Positions 17,784-27,372 of a stretch of DNA of 64,000 nt are shown here, one piece after another. The stretch's first letter is position 1; each line of letters starts with the position of its first letter. The notes beneath the pieces were generated by a model. The model was given only the letters and a program-made list of their open reading frames with translations. It did no database searches and had not been told where the DNA came from. The stretch is from Qiania dongpingensis (GTDB lineage: Bacteria; Bacillota; Clostridia; Lachnospirales; Lachnospiraceae): NCBI RefSeq assembly GCF_014337195.1, contig NZ_CP060634.1, positions 2,108,001 to 2,172,000 on the forward strand, written 5' to 3'. The translations under genes were made by a program, and so were the position numbers.

Positions 17784-17798
17784 AAATCAGTCTTTTTT
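17768..17798 (+). terminator. Terminator of the deacetylase gene
   Basis: ACTGATTTT (17768-17776) pairs with AAAATCAGT (17783-17791) across a 6-nt loop, followed by CTTTTTT. It overlaps the 3' end of rarA on the other strand. Confidence 0.75.
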
Positions 17799-19106
17799 CA
17801 GCCATTCCAGCCACTCCTTGATCTTTTTTTCATAGCCGAGATCTGTCGGCTCATAGAAGACGGTTCCCACCACCTCATCGGGCAGATACTGCTGTTTGAC
17901 ATAGTGATTGGGGAAGCTATGAGCATACTTATAATCAAGTCCGTGCCCCAGCTTGGCGGCTCCTTTGTAATGAGAATCTTTAAGATGGGGAGGGACTGTT
18001 TTCATCTTTTCAGAGCGGACCCGTTCCATAGCGGAATCTATGGCCATACAGCAGGCGTTGCTTTTTGGCGCGGAGGCCACATAAATGGCAGCGTGGGACA
18101 GGACGATGCGGGCTTCGGGCATACCGAGGCGTTCTACCGCCTGCGCGGCGGCTACCGCTACCTGGAGGGCTTGAGGATCGGCATTTCCCACGTCCTCGGA
18201 AGCGCATATCATGATACGGCGGGCGATGAATTTGATGTCCTCGCCGGCGTACAGCATACGGGCGAGATAATAGACCGCGGCATCGGGATCGGATCCCCTC
18301 ATACTTTTTATGAAAGCGGAAATGGTGTCGTAATGATTGTCCCCCGTTTTGTCATATTGTATGGCGCGTTTCTGGATACACTCCTGCGCCACATCCAGGG
18401 TGATGCGGATCAGGCCGCGTTCATCTTTGGGTGTAGATAAAGCGCCCAGCTCCAGGGCATTTAAGGCGGAGCGGGCGTCACCGCCTGAAATATCGGCCAG
18501 GAATTCCAGCGCATCCTCCTCTATGGATACATTCAGCGCCCCGAGGCCCTTTTCCTTGTCATGGACGGCACGGGAGAGAAGCTCTTTGATATCTTCTTTT
18601 GTGAGGTCCTCCAGCTGAAAAATGATAGAGCGGGAAATAAGGGCGCTGTTCACCTCAAAATAAGGGTTTTCCGTGGTGGCGCCAATCAGAACGATGGTCC
18701 CATCCTCTACGAAGGGCAGCAGGTAATCCTGCTGTCCTTTATTGAATCTGTGGATTTCATCGATAAATAAAATGGTCTTTTTTCCAAACATGCCCAGAGA
18801 GTCTTTGGCTTTGTGAACGACTTCCTCCATGTCTTTTTTACCCGCGGAGGTGGCGTTGATCTGCGTAAAGGTGGACTTGGTGGTATTGGCGATGACCTTG
18901 GCGATCGTTGTCTTCCCGGTGCCGGGCGGACCATATAAGATGATAGAGCTCAGCTTGTCCGCAGCAATCGCGCGGTAAAGCAGGGTGCCCTTGCCGATGA
19001 TATGCTTTTGGCCGACGATTTCCTCCAGGGAAGACGGACGCATCCTGGCGGCAAGTGGAGCTTCCTTTTCCTGAGTGTTTTCTCTCATATAATCAAATAA
19101 ATCCAT
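17787..19106 (-). CDS. rarA: Replication-associated recombination protein A (AAA ATPase)
   Basis: 439 aa from the ATG at 19106, chosen over the in-frame ATG at 19139 because GGAGG lies 5-6 nt before it and the mapped promoter would start transcription at about 19141, leaving no leader for the upstream ATG. MDLFDYMRENTQEKEAPLA is the classic RarA start. Motifs: GPPGTGKTT near 58 (Walker A), ILFIDEIHRFN near 110 (Walker B), IGATTENPYFEVN (sensor 1), then the tetramerisation C-domain ending in NHYVKQQYLPDEV. RarA/MgsA works at stalled replication forks in the cytoplasm. Confidence 0.95.
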   Translation of the reverse strand: MDLFDYMRENTQEKEAPLAARMRPSSLEEIVGQKHIIGKGTLLYRAIAADKLSSIILYGPPGTGKTTIAKVIANTTKSTFTQINATSAGKKDMEEVVHKAKDSLGMFGKKTILFIDEIHRFNKGQQDYLLPFVEDGTIVLIGATTENPYFEVNSALISRSIIFQLEDLTKEDIKELLSRAVHDKEKGLGALNVSIEEDALEFLADISGGDARSALNALELGALSTPKDERGLIRITLDVAQECIQKRAIQYDKTGDNHYDTISAFIKSMRGSDPDAAVYYLARMLYAGEDIKFIARRIMICASEDVGNADPQALQVAVAAAQAVERLGMPEARIVLSHAAIYVASAPKSNACCMAIDSAMERVRSEKMKTVPPHLKDSHYKGAAKLGHGLDYKYAHSFPNHYVKQQYLPDEVVGTVFYEPTDLGYEKKIKEWLEWLKKD

Positions 19107-19147
19107 AATATCCTCCGGTTCAAACGTATGTTCCTGCATTTTTCTTC

Positions 19148-19177
19148 ATTATACCCTTACCCGCCCCTGGTTGACAA
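19148..19177 (-). promoter_or_regulatory. rarA promoter
   Basis: On the minus strand: TTGTCA (19172-19177), 18-nt spacer, TATAAT (19148-19153). The predicted start near 19141 supports translation from 19106. On the plus strand a separate TATAAT at 19234-19239 probably serves tcdA. Confidence 0.7.
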
Positions 19178-19274
19178 GGGGAATACACGGTAAATGAAAG
19201 GAATTTTAAATGACCGGAAAAAGAAGGGTATGATATAATAACAGCATCAATGGGCAGAAAGGGAAGGATTGCAG

Positions 19275-19997
19275 ATGGAGAATGAATTTTCCAGGACAGA
19301 GCTTCTTCTGGGACATGTTTCCATGGAAAAGCTTAGAAACAGCCACGTACTGGTATTTGGGGTGGGAGGAGTAGGCTCCCATTGTATAGAAGCCCTCGCG
19401 AGGAGCGGGATCGGGACCTTTACCCTAGTGGATAATGACGTGGTCTCCCTAACCAATATCAACCGTCAGAGCATCGCCTATCACAGCACTGTCGGACAAT
19501 ATAAGACACAGGTGATGAAAGACAGGATTCTCGATATCAACCCGGAGGCCAGAGTGACAGCCAGAGAGCAATTTGTGCTGTCGGACGACATCGGGGGGAT
19601 GCTGGAAGCAAGGCCGGATTATATCGTGGATGCCATCGATACGGTGACGGCAAAAGTCTCACTGGCCGTAATGGCAGAGGAGAGAGACATTCCAATCATC
19701 AGCAGTATGGGGACCGGAAATAAACTCGACCCATCTGCGTTTGAGATTGCAGATATTTATGAGACCTCGGTCTGCCCTCTGTGCAGAGTGATGAGGCGGG
19801 AGCTGAAAAAACGGGGCGTAAAACGTCTGACCGTACTGTATTCCAAAGAAGAGCCGGCTGTCATATGCCCCGCAGGGGCAGAGATGGAAACAAAGGGAGC
19901 CTCTGGGCGTCCCGCGCCGGGGAGCGTGTCTTTTGTACCTCCTGTGGCGGGGCTTCTTATGGCAGGCTATGTGGTGCGGAGGCTGGCAGGGGTGTAA
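19275..19997 (+). CDS. tcdA: tRNA threonylcarbamoyladenosine dehydratase
   Basis: 240 aa from ATG 19275 (GGGAAGG 7 nt upstream). E1-like ThiF fold: VFGVGGVGSHCIEALARSG near 27 binds ATP, NDVVSLTNINRQ near 52 holds the activating Asp/Arg, and IVDAIDTVTAK near 115 follows. C-terminal features ISSMGTGNKLDPSAFEIADI and CPLCRVMRRELKKRG are characteristic of TcdA (CsdL) and separate it from MoeB/ThiF. It cyclises t6A37 to ct6A in ANN-decoding tRNAs in the cytoplasm. Monocistronic between rarA (divergent) and the sigma factor pair. Confidence 0.92.
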   Translation: MENEFSRTELLLGHVSMEKLRNSHVLVFGVGGVGSHCIEALARSGIGTFTLVDNDVVSLTNINRQSIAYHSTVGQYKTQVMKDRILDINPEARVTAREQFVLSDDIGGMLEARPDYIVDAIDTVTAKVSLAVMAEERDIPIISSMGTGNKLDPSAFEIADIYETSVCPLCRVMRRELKKRGVKRLTVLYSKEEPAVICPAGAEMETKGASGRPAPGSVSFVPPVAGLLMAGYVVRRLAGV

Positions 19998-20026
19998 TAT
20001 TGTCTGATCCAAAAATTTTGCCAAGC

Positions 20027-20051
20027 TGTAACGAATGGAGGAGTACGGTTA
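20027..20051 (+). promoter_or_regulatory. Possible ECF-type autoregulatory promoter
   Basis: TGTAAC (20027-20032) and CGGTTA (20046-20051), with 15 nt between AAC and GTTA, resemble an AAC/GTT-type ECF promoter just before the ECF sigma gene. No good sigma-A promoter is seen in this gap. Autoregulation is inferred. Confidence 0.35.
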
Positions 20052-20079
20052 CTAAACTTATAGAAAGGAGAAATCATAT

Positions 20080-20586
20080 ATGGATACGATGGAAGTGGTT
20101 TACCAGAAATATGCCAAAGCCGTATACGGGTTTCTCCTGTCAAAGACAAATCATCCGGATCTGGCGGAGGAGATGACCCAGGAGGTTTTTTATCAGGCGG
20201 TCAAAAGCGCCGGCCGTTTTAAAGAAGAAAGCAGCGTCCTCACCTGGCTGTGTTCCATCGCCGGCCATGTATGGTGCAATTATCTGAGGAAAAAGAAACA
20301 GGAGAGGACGGTAGCACTGGAGGAGACGGCACAGGAAATGTCTGTGGGTTCCGCAGAGGATGCGGCAATCGGGAACTGGGACAGTCTCCGGACCTTGAAA
20401 GCCCTTCACAGGCTGGAGGAACCAATGCGGGAAGTGATGTATCTGCGGCTGACAGCGAACCTTTCCTTTCGCGAGATCGGTGAGATCATGGAACGGACAG
20501 AGAATTGGGCAAGGGTAAATTATTACCGGGGGAAAGAGAAGATATGGAAGGAGGTCAAAAAAGATGAGCCAGAAAATACCGTGTGA
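20080..20586 (+). CDS. ECF-type RNA polymerase sigma factor
   Basis: 168 aa. Region 2 (VVYQKYAKAVYGFLLSKTNHPDLAEEMTQEVFYQAVK, residues 6-45) and region 4 (LRLTANLSFREIGEIMERTENWARVNYYRGKEKI, about 125-160) are present without region 3, the hallmark of extracytoplasmic-function sigma factors. Region 4 closely resembles the SigV/ECF30 type. It directs RNA polymerase to stress or envelope genes. AAAGGAG lies before the ATG. The last 23 nt overlap the anti-sigma gene, so the two are made together. Confidence 0.9.
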   Translation: MDTMEVVYQKYAKAVYGFLLSKTNHPDLAEEMTQEVFYQAVKSAGRFKEESSVLTWLCSIAGHVWCNYLRKKKQERTVALEETAQEMSVGSAEDAAIGNWDSLRTLKALHRLEEPMREVMYLRLTANLSFREIGEIMERTENWARVNYYRGKEKIWKEVKKDEPENTV

Positions 20587-21553
20587 GCTTATACAGGATC
20601 TGCTGCCTTCCTATGTGGACGGACTGACCTCTGAGGTGAGTGGCAGAGAAATAGAGGAGCATTTTCTTACATGCAGAGAATGTCGCGGCCGGTATGAGAC
20701 ACTGCGCGCTTCTGCGGAAGAAGAGAAAAAAGAGGCACAGAGCAAAAACAAGAGAGAGATCGACTATCTGAAAAAGGTCCGGAATAAGAACCGGACGAAA
20801 ATCGCCGCCGGGATAATCGCGACGATCATGATCCTGGCATTGCTTGCGTTCCTCAAGCTGTTTGTGACAGGAAGCTCCTCCTCGAACTATGAGCCTGAGA
20901 TTTCTGTGGACCAGGGGCAGGTACAGATTAAAGGAACGCTTACAGACTCGGCCGCGGCATTTGTTAAATGCAGGCTTGTCTCAGAGGGGGAGAAAAAAAG
21001 GCTGGTGGTGTATACGGCTCTGCCTTCTTTTTGGAACAAGAATGGTGATTTCTCCGCAGGTTATTCCCTGGAGGAGATAGGAAAAGGACTGCTGATAAAC
21101 GGGAACGAAGTCATGCCGGACGGCAGTGTCATTTCCAGCAAAGCCGCGGAATTGTTTGAAAAGAAAAATCCTTATATCGGGGATATGCCAGCAAATGGCC
21201 GCATTGCACAGACTCTGGGCATTTCAGATGATCTGGGGGGCTTTCAGAATTCTCTTCAAACGACGGAGGAGCCCTACGGATGGACTCTGGAATTCAGAGA
21301 TCCAGTCACCGGAAGCGGGGAGGAATTATTCCGCAGCAGGATGGAGGCCTATTCCTGTATGCTTTTGGCGCTGATAGACAATGCGGGAGAGATTTCCTGG
21401 ACCTATCAGGCGGAGACAGAGGACGGCGTACATGAGAGGAGTGGAAGTGTGACGGCATCTGAGGCTTCTCAGAGGCTTAGCAAGGATATCAAAAGCTGCT
21501 CGGAGAGCAAAGAACAAGTGCAGGAGCTGCTGGATGAACTGGGCATCCGCTGA
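20564..21553 (+). CDS. Anti-sigma factor with zinc-finger and membrane anchor
   Basis: 329 aa. Residues 1-45 form a zf-HC2 anti-sigma domain: CELIQDLLPSYVDG followed by EEHFLTCRECRGRY with the HxxxCxxC zinc ligands. After a charged stretch (50-75) comes one transmembrane helix (AAGIIATIMILALLAFLKLF, about 80-100) and an extracytoplasmic domain of about 225 aa with no family I recognise. It would hold the cotranslated ECF sigma factor inactive until an envelope signal triggers its loss. GGAGG precedes the ATG inside the sigma gene. Confidence 0.88.
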   Translation: MSQKIPCELIQDLLPSYVDGLTSEVSGREIEEHFLTCRECRGRYETLRASAEEEKKEAQSKNKREIDYLKKVRNKNRTKIAAGIIATIMILALLAFLKLFVTGSSSSNYEPEISVDQGQVQIKGTLTDSAAAFVKCRLVSEGEKKRLVVYTALPSFWNKNGDFSAGYSLEEIGKGLLINGNEVMPDGSVISSKAAELFEKKNPYIGDMPANGRIAQTLGISDDLGGFQNSLQTTEEPYGWTLEFRDPVTGSGEELFRSRMEAYSCMLLALIDNAGEISWTYQAETEDGVHERSGSVTASEASQRLSKDIKSCSESKEQVQELLDELGIR

Positions 21554-21700
21554 AAATCTAAGATTTTTTGTCAAAAAACCTGTTTTCTAGTGCCAAGAAT
21601 GTCTTTTTATGATAGAATGGGCACAGAGCGCAACCACTGTTTGGTGTGGCCGGTGAGGCCATGGCAGGGTACACGATCAAAGGCAGGTGGATTGGGAAAT

Positions 21701-24700
21701 ATGAAGGAGCGGATTAACCGTCTTGCAAAAGGACTGATTGAATACGATGAAGTACAGGTCTCTTTTTCTGCTGCACAGATAGAAGAGGCTGTAGTTCTGG
21801 ATGATAAAAAACGGGGAGAATTCCATGTTATCTGTGAGGTGGGAAAGGCCGTCAAGGGATTGGTCTATTCCACCAATCAAAAAGTAAGCCTGCTCAGCGA
21901 GAATTTTATGGGAAAGGACTGCCGGATCATTTATGAGATAGACGCCTCTTATGCGGAAGGAGACATCACGGGGGAATTCCAGGTGGTCTGCAGCGGAGGG
22001 GAGTTCCGGATTCCCTATCATTTTCATGTCTGCGCGGTAAATCCGGAGGGACGCCAGGTGACTTCCCTGAAGGAATTTACCATACTGGCCAAAGAGAACG
22101 AGGAGGAGGCCCTGAAATTTTTTGAGTCCTCTGATTTTGTCAAATGCCCGTTCATGCAGGAAGCCGGTATCAGGGTCTTGTACGATGGGCTTTGGGGACG
22201 AGGAAACCGGCAGAATGCGCTGGAAGAGTTTTTAGTAGGAGCCGGTTTAAAAAAACCGGTCCTGTTTCACATAAAAAAGAAAGACAGAGATTACCAGGCT
22301 CCGCCGGAGTCCTTTTCTGACACCTTGGTCATAAAGAGGAGCGGATGGGGATATATCCGCCTGGAGCTGACCGCGGATACTGATTTTATCCAACTGGAAA
22401 GAACTGCCGTCACGGAACAGGACTTTGACGGAGATTCCTGCACGGTGGGCTACACGGTGCGTTTTGACCGGCTTCATGCGGGACATAACTGGGGAGCCGT
22501 CCAGGTGAAAGGGATATATGGAGAAGAGACGGTGCCCATTTCTGTCACCCTTCATTCCAACCGGACCTGGACAGATGGACCTTCCTATAAAAAAGATTTT
22601 AATAACTTTATTTCTCTGGATCTTAAGCAGTGGGCGGGAGAATATGAGAGGAACCTTCTTCTCAACAGTATGCAGACGGCCCTTTCCCGCACTCATGCCA
22701 CGGCGCAGAACCCCAGTGTCATCCGGCTTTATCAGGCGGGTATCTTTTTGATGCAGGATAAAAAGGATCAGGCTCTCCAGATGCTGGAGGAGGCCAGAGA
22801 CGCGGTCCTGGACAACCGGGATAAGGACGTTGCCTCCTACTGCTTTTATATGTACCTTAAAGTACGGGAAAGTGGGGAGAATGTCCAGAGACAGACCATG
22901 GTGAAGCTGCTTAGAAAATATTATGAAGAAGGCGTTGCCTCGGACATGGCGCTTTACATTTTGATGCAGACGGACCAGGAGCTTCTGGAAAATGACAGCC
23001 TTGCGCTGTCCAGGCTCAAAGAACATTTCCGGAAAGGATGCAGAAGCCCCTATTTATATCTGGGTGTCTGCCGGATCCTGAGAAAAAATCCGGAGCTTTT
23101 GCGGGTCATGGAGGAGTTTGAGATACAGAGCCTCTGGTTCGGGGCCAGATATCATATGGTGGAAGAGGGACTGGCAAAAAAGGCGGCCCTCCAATCCATA
23201 CAGGTGAAGCGGTGCAGGAGGCTCTGTCTCAGACTTCTGAAAAAGCTCTATGAGACATATCCGTCCAAAGAGATCCTGACCGGCGTCTGTGCGATGCTGA
23301 TTCGGGGCGACTGCAGGAGTGAGGCCGATTTCAGCTGGTATGCCAAGGGGGTAGAAGAGGATATCCATCTGACCCGCCTTTACGAATACTATCTGTATGC
23401 GCTGCCGGAGGGATATGATAAACCGCTCCCGAGGATACTGCTCCTGTATTTTTCCTATAACCACACGCTGGATTATCATGCGCAGGCGATTCTTTATCTG
23501 AATGTGCTCACATATATGAAAGAGGACGATGAGATTTACCGGGCTTATGAGAGCCAGATCGAGAATTTCGCAGTAGAGCAGCTGTTCCAGAGCCATATGA
23601 ATGAGGCCCTGGCTCAGATATACAGCCAGATGGTCTTTCCGGAAATTATTGATGAGAAGATCGCCCGGGTGCTTCCGAAACTTTTGTACGCAAAAAATAT
23701 CCGGTGTGGGAACCCGTGGATGCGGCAGGTCGTGCTGTGTTATGAGGAAATGCGGGGAGAGACCGTGGCTACCCTGAGAAACGGGAGAGCCTATGTCCCG
23801 GTCTATCTGGAAGACGTCCATGTGATGTTCCAGGACGACTACGGGAATCGATACAGCGGCATACCGTATTCCATGACGGGCATGATGGACTGCCCGAAGC
23901 TGGCAGAGCGCACGGCGGAGCTTTATCCTTCCCATGAGATGATGCGCCTTTTGAGCTGTCAGCAGGTGCTCGCCAAGAAGCAGTATTATACGGAGGATAT
24001 CGATATCCTGAAGGATATCTCCCAAGAAGAGAATATCCATGAGCTGTACCGGAAAAAATTGGTATCCAAGATCATTTCTTATTATTATAAAATGGAAGAA
24101 ACGGCGGCCTGTGACGAATATCTCCTCAGCATCGATAAAAAGCTGCTGAAAGCGGAGGACAGGTTTAAGGTCATGGACGCCCTTATTACCAAGGATTTTC
24201 ATGACGAGGCATATAAGATGGCCGCGAGGTACGGATACCGCAGCCTGAATATCAGCCGGATACTGAAGCTGACCTCCAAGATGATCCTGAAGCATCTGTT
24301 TGAAAAGGACGGGCTTCTGCTGGAAATGGCTTATTACTGTTTCGTGGGCGGCCGGTACGACGATGTGATTGTGGAGTATCTGTGCTGCCATTACAATGGA
24401 CTGAGCCGGCCCATGTACCATGTCCTTTCCGCGGCCCTCACCGGACACATAACCGTATATGATATGCCGGAGCGCCTGCTGGGGCAGATGCTTTTCGATG
24501 GAGTATACTGCCACTTGGATGAGGTGTTCCGGTGCTACATCGAAGGAAAATCTGTGGACGAGAGTTTGGTGCGGGCTTATCTGGTTGTGAAGAGCCAGAT
24601 GTATTTTGAAGGGAACGGAAAGCTGGATGCCGATATCCTGGGCTATATAGAAGTTCAGATCGAACGGTATGAAATCAAGAACGGTCTTCCGGAGATATGT

Positions 24701-25234
24701 ATGCTTGCGCTGACTAAATATTACAGCACGGCGGACGGGCTGACGGACCGCCAGATCGAGCTGTGCCAGAGTATCATAGATGAGCTTTACCGTAAGCGCA
24801 TTGTATTCGCTTACTATAAAGAGCTGGACCGGTTTATTGACCTTCCCCGGGAGCTGATGGGGAAGACTGTCATCGAGTATCACGGAAAACGGCGCCAGAG
24901 CATCTGGATTCACCAGAGACTTCTGCCGGACGGCGGAGAGACAGTCATAGAAACGATACCCCATATGTTTGACGGTTATTTTGTTAAGCTGGTGTCCCTG
25001 TTCTATGGAGAGACGATGGAATATGAGATCTATGATGACACCAACAGCTCGGAGCCGGTGATGACAGGCACTGCCGAATATGACGGAGACAGCAGCCGTA
25101 CGGAGGGCAACCGCGCCGGACGGCTGGATGAACTGCTTCGTCTGCAGGCGTCGGAGGACGGGAATCTGAAAGAAAAAATGGAGAGCTATTCTGTCCGGGA
25201 TGAGATGACGGAAAAGCTGTTTGATTATTTGTAA
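21701..25234 (+). CDS. Very large DUF5717-like protein with helical repeats
   Basis: 1177 aa from ATG 21701; earlier in-frame codons run through an apparent promoter region and give no known start. Residues 1-110 look like a beta-sandwich (GKAVKGLVYSTNQKVSLL; GEFQVVCSGGEFRIPYHFHV), residues 190-300 like a second one, and about 320-1080 are repeated helical pairs of TPR type (IRLYQAGIFLMQDKKDQALQMLEEA). The C-terminus returns to beta (GKTVIEYHGKRRQS). No signal peptide or membrane helix. I believe it belongs to DUF5717. It is 23 nt before an Hsp70-like gene and probably works with it. Function unknown. Confidence 0.75.
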   Translation: MKERINRLAKGLIEYDEVQVSFSAAQIEEAVVLDDKKRGEFHVICEVGKAVKGLVYSTNQKVSLLSENFMGKDCRIIYEIDASYAEGDITGEFQVVCSGGEFRIPYHFHVCAVNPEGRQVTSLKEFTILAKENEEEALKFFESSDFVKCPFMQEAGIRVLYDGLWGRGNRQNALEEFLVGAGLKKPVLFHIKKKDRDYQAPPESFSDTLVIKRSGWGYIRLELTADTDFIQLERTAVTEQDFDGDSCTVGYTVRFDRLHAGHNWGAVQVKGIYGEETVPISVTLHSNRTWTDGPSYKKDFNNFISLDLKQWAGEYERNLLLNSMQTALSRTHATAQNPSVIRLYQAGIFLMQDKKDQALQMLEEARDAVLDNRDKDVASYCFYMYLKVRESGENVQRQTMVKLLRKYYEEGVASDMALYILMQTDQELLENDSLALSRLKEHFRKGCRSPYLYLGVCRILRKNPELLRVMEEFEIQSLWFGARYHMVEEGLAKKAALQSIQVKRCRRLCLRLLKKLYETYPSKEILTGVCAMLIRGDCRSEADFSWYAKGVEEDIHLTRLYEYYLYALPEGYDKPLPRILLLYFSYNHTLDYHAQAILYLNVLTYMKEDDEIYRAYESQIENFAVEQLFQSHMNEALAQIYSQMVFPEIIDEKIARVLPKLLYAKNIRCGNPWMRQVVLCYEEMRGETVATLRNGRAYVPVYLEDVHVMFQDDYGNRYSGIPYSMTGMMDCPKLAERTAELYPSHEMMRLLSCQQVLAKKQYYTEDIDILKDISQEENIHELYRKKLVSKIISYYYKMEETAACDEYLLSIDKKLLKAEDRFKVMDALITKDFHDEAYKMAARYGYRSLNISRILKLTSKMILKHLFEKDGLLLEMAYYCFVGGRYDDVIVEYLCCHYNGLSRPMYHVLSAALTGHITVYDMPERLLGQMLFDGVYCHLDEVFRCYIEGKSVDESLVRAYLVVKSQMYFEGNGKLDADILGYIEVQIERYEIKNGLPEICMLALTKYYSTADGLTDRQIELCQSIIDELYRKRIVFAYYKELDRFIDLPRELMGKTVIEYHGKRRQSIWIHQRLLPDGGETVIETIPHMFDGYFVKLVSLFYGETMEYEIYDDTNSSEPVMTGTAEYDGDSSRTEGNRAGRLDELLRLQASEDGNLKEKMESYSVRDEMTEKLFDYL

Positions 25235-25257
25235 GTGTTAAAGGTTGAGGTGGAGAA

Positions 25258-26520
25258 ATGCAGGAATTACTATTGGGAATCGACATATGCGATGATTACA
25301 GCCAGATCAGCTATTTTAATCCGCAGACCCTGGAGGCGGAGAATCTCGGGCTGACTGAGGATGAGAGTTCCTGCATGGTCCCCACGGTCATCTGCAAGGA
25401 AAAGGGAACAGATTCCTGGTTTATTGGCGAGGAAGCGTACCGGTGCGCCCTGTATGGAAAAGGTACTATGGTGGATAAGCTGGTGAAGCTGGCTGGAAAA
25501 AAGGGGACGGCTACCATCGAGGGGATCAAATATTCTGCCGATGATCTGCTGCGTATATTCATCAGGCAGATTCTGGCGATACCGGTGGGACGTCTGGGCA
25601 GCGATAAATTTGCGTCGGTAGTGTTCGCATTTCAAAATAAGAGCGCTGATGTGATGGATACGGTCATCAAGGTGACAGATGAAATGGGTATACCGAGAGA
25701 ATGCGTACACATGGCAAACCATGCGGAGACGTATCTGTTTTACGTCATCAGCCAGAAAAAAGAGCTGTGGATCAATCAATCCTGCCTGTTCGACCTTTCC
25801 GAGACAGGTCTCCATTACTATGAGCTCAATGTGATCCGGGGAAGGAAGCCGCAGGTGGTAGAGGTGAGCCACGAAGAGCTGGAGGAGGGTTTCAGCCTGG
25901 AGATCCTGGAAACGAACGCTGGAAAAAAGCTGGGTGACACGATTCTCAGCTCCTGTGCCGAACGGCTTCTGCAGAGGAAGGTCATGACCTCCGTATTCCT
26001 GACCGGAAAAGGTTTTGAAGACAGCCAGTGGGCCGCCGGCTTCCTGCGTTTTGTCTGCAATAAGCGGCGGGCGTTTTCCGGCCCCGGCCTTTTTGCCAGG
26101 GGGGCCGCGTATATGGCGTACGATCATATGCAGGAGGAGACCTCTTATCCTTACGTATGTCTGTGTGAGGGACGTCTGCAGTCCACCATAAGCATGCAGG
26201 TCTGGCATGAAGGCCGGGAACGGCAGCTGGTGCTGGCGTCGGCCGGGAGCGATTGGTATGAGGCAAAGGCTGCCGCTTCCTTTATACTGGACAATACCAA
26301 TGTGCTGGAATTTCTTGTGACGCCGATGGGAAACGGCCGCCAGAGCAAGCTGGTGATCCAGCTGGATGAATTTCCGGCCAGGCCGAATAAGACAACAAAG
26401 GTGGAGGTGATCGCGGCATTTCTGAGCGAGTCCAAGATCAGCATCCGTGTCATAGACAGGGGCTTCGGAGAGTTTTTTCCCGCGGCTGGTCAGATGATAC
26501 GTCAGGATTTTCAGATATGA
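25258..26520 (+). CDS. Hsp70/actin-fold protein, DUF5716-like
   Basis: 420 aa. The start MQELLLGIDICDDYSQISYF has the phosphate-1 loop of actin/Hsp70 ATPases (GIDxxxxxS), and VFLTGKGFEDSQWAAGFLRF near 245 resembles the adenosine motif (TGxG). GPGLFARGAAYMAYDH near 280 resembles the VA.GAA segment of Hsp70 ATPases. There is no substrate-binding lid domain; residues 300-420 are beta-rich. I believe this is the family annotated DUF5716. It lies between the giant repeat protein and a helical-repeat protein, so a nucleotide-dependent scaffold or chaperone is a reasonable guess only. Confidence 0.75.
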   Translation: MQELLLGIDICDDYSQISYFNPQTLEAENLGLTEDESSCMVPTVICKEKGTDSWFIGEEAYRCALYGKGTMVDKLVKLAGKKGTATIEGIKYSADDLLRIFIRQILAIPVGRLGSDKFASVVFAFQNKSADVMDTVIKVTDEMGIPRECVHMANHAETYLFYVISQKKELWINQSCLFDLSETGLHYYELNVIRGRKPQVVEVSHEELEEGFSLEILETNAGKKLGDTILSSCAERLLQRKVMTSVFLTGKGFEDSQWAAGFLRFVCNKRRAFSGPGLFARGAAYMAYDHMQEETSYPYVCLCEGRLQSTISMQVWHEGRERQLVLASAGSDWYEAKAAASFILDNTNVLEFLVTPMGNGRQSKLVIQLDEFPARPNKTTKVEVIAAFLSESKISIRVIDRGFGEFFPAAGQMIRQDFQI

Positions 26521-26550
26521 GAACAGACACAAGATGGAAAAGGGGTCATT

Positions 26551-27372
26551 ATGAGTGGGTTGATCTTATGTAACGATACAAATGTAAAGAATCCGTATCC
26601 GATCGCGGAGCTTGGGATATCCCTGCATACTGCGGAGGAGCTTTGCTATTATATCTACAATTATGTGTTTCTGCTGGAAAGTGATTTCATCAATGAGCCT
26701 CTTTTGTATTTTATCGGCACTGAGCTGGCCATGCCTAAGCTGGAAGAGAAGATCCGCAAGTGGATCGCGGACCAGTCGGATATGGCTCAGATCTTGTTTA
26801 TGATCCTGCAGGATATCCATTACTACAGCGAAGCGGAGCTGGGAGTATTTAAAACTCAGCTGGAGTGGATGCGCCGCGCCAATCCTTCCGAGCGGGCGAA
26901 GAAAAAGGCGGATTATCTGCTTCAGAAGCGTAAATATGCAGGAGCCATACATCTATATGACAGCATAATCGGCGGGGAACAGGATAAGGGAATGACAAAA
27001 GAATTCATGGGCGCGCTGTATCACAACAAGGGTGTGGCGTATGCTGGGCTCTTTGAGGCCGAAAAAGCCCTGGAATGTATGGAGAAGGCATATGAGAGCC
27101 TGGAAAAGGAAGAAATCCTGAAGGAAATTTTTTTCCTTTGCCAGATAAGCGAGGAGCTGGAGCTTCCTGAGGCCATGATGCTGGCGGTGCCGGCAGAGCA
27201 GCAGTTTAAATGGAAGGAAGAATTCGATACTCTGTATAAGCACCTTATGTATTCCGGAAAAGGAAAGGAATTGGAGGAGCTTTGGGAGAAGGATTCCATC
27301 AGACGAAAGGCTGGGATCCAGAAATTGCTGTCACAGTGGAAGCAGGAATACAGGGAGATGGCGAAATCATGA
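26551..27372 (+). CDS. Helical-repeat protein of unknown function
   Basis: 273 aa, soluble. Residues 1-115 are helical and acidic (TAEELCYYIYNYVFLLESDF); residues 120-215 contain TPR-like pairs (ADYLLQKRKYAGAIHLYDSI; ALYHNKGVAYAGLFEAEKAL). The C-terminus is charged helix. No catalytic motif seen and no family recognised. It is the third gene of a conserved-looking set (giant repeat protein, Hsp70-like protein, this), 30 nt after its neighbour, and its stop overlaps the aroK start (ATGA). Confidence 0.65.
   Translation: MSGLILCNDTNVKNPYPIAELGISLHTAEELCYYIYNYVFLLESDFINEPLLYFIGTELAMPKLEEKIRKWIADQSDMAQILFMILQDIHYYSEAELGVFKTQLEWMRRANPSERAKKKADYLLQKRKYAGAIHLYDSIIGGEQDKGMTKEFMGALYHNKGVAYAGLFEAEKALECMEKAYESLEKEEILKEIFFLCQISEELELPEAMMLAVPAEQQFKWKEEFDTLYKHLMYSGKGKELEELWEKDSIRRKAGIQKLLSQWKQEYREMAKS

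Noticed and set aside
25270-26532. 420-codon open frame on the minus strand opposite the Hsp70-like gene
   Set aside because: It mirrors the codons of the plus-strand gene, has no recognisable domain and no ribosome-binding site; the plus-strand frame has clear Hsp70/actin motifs and operon context.
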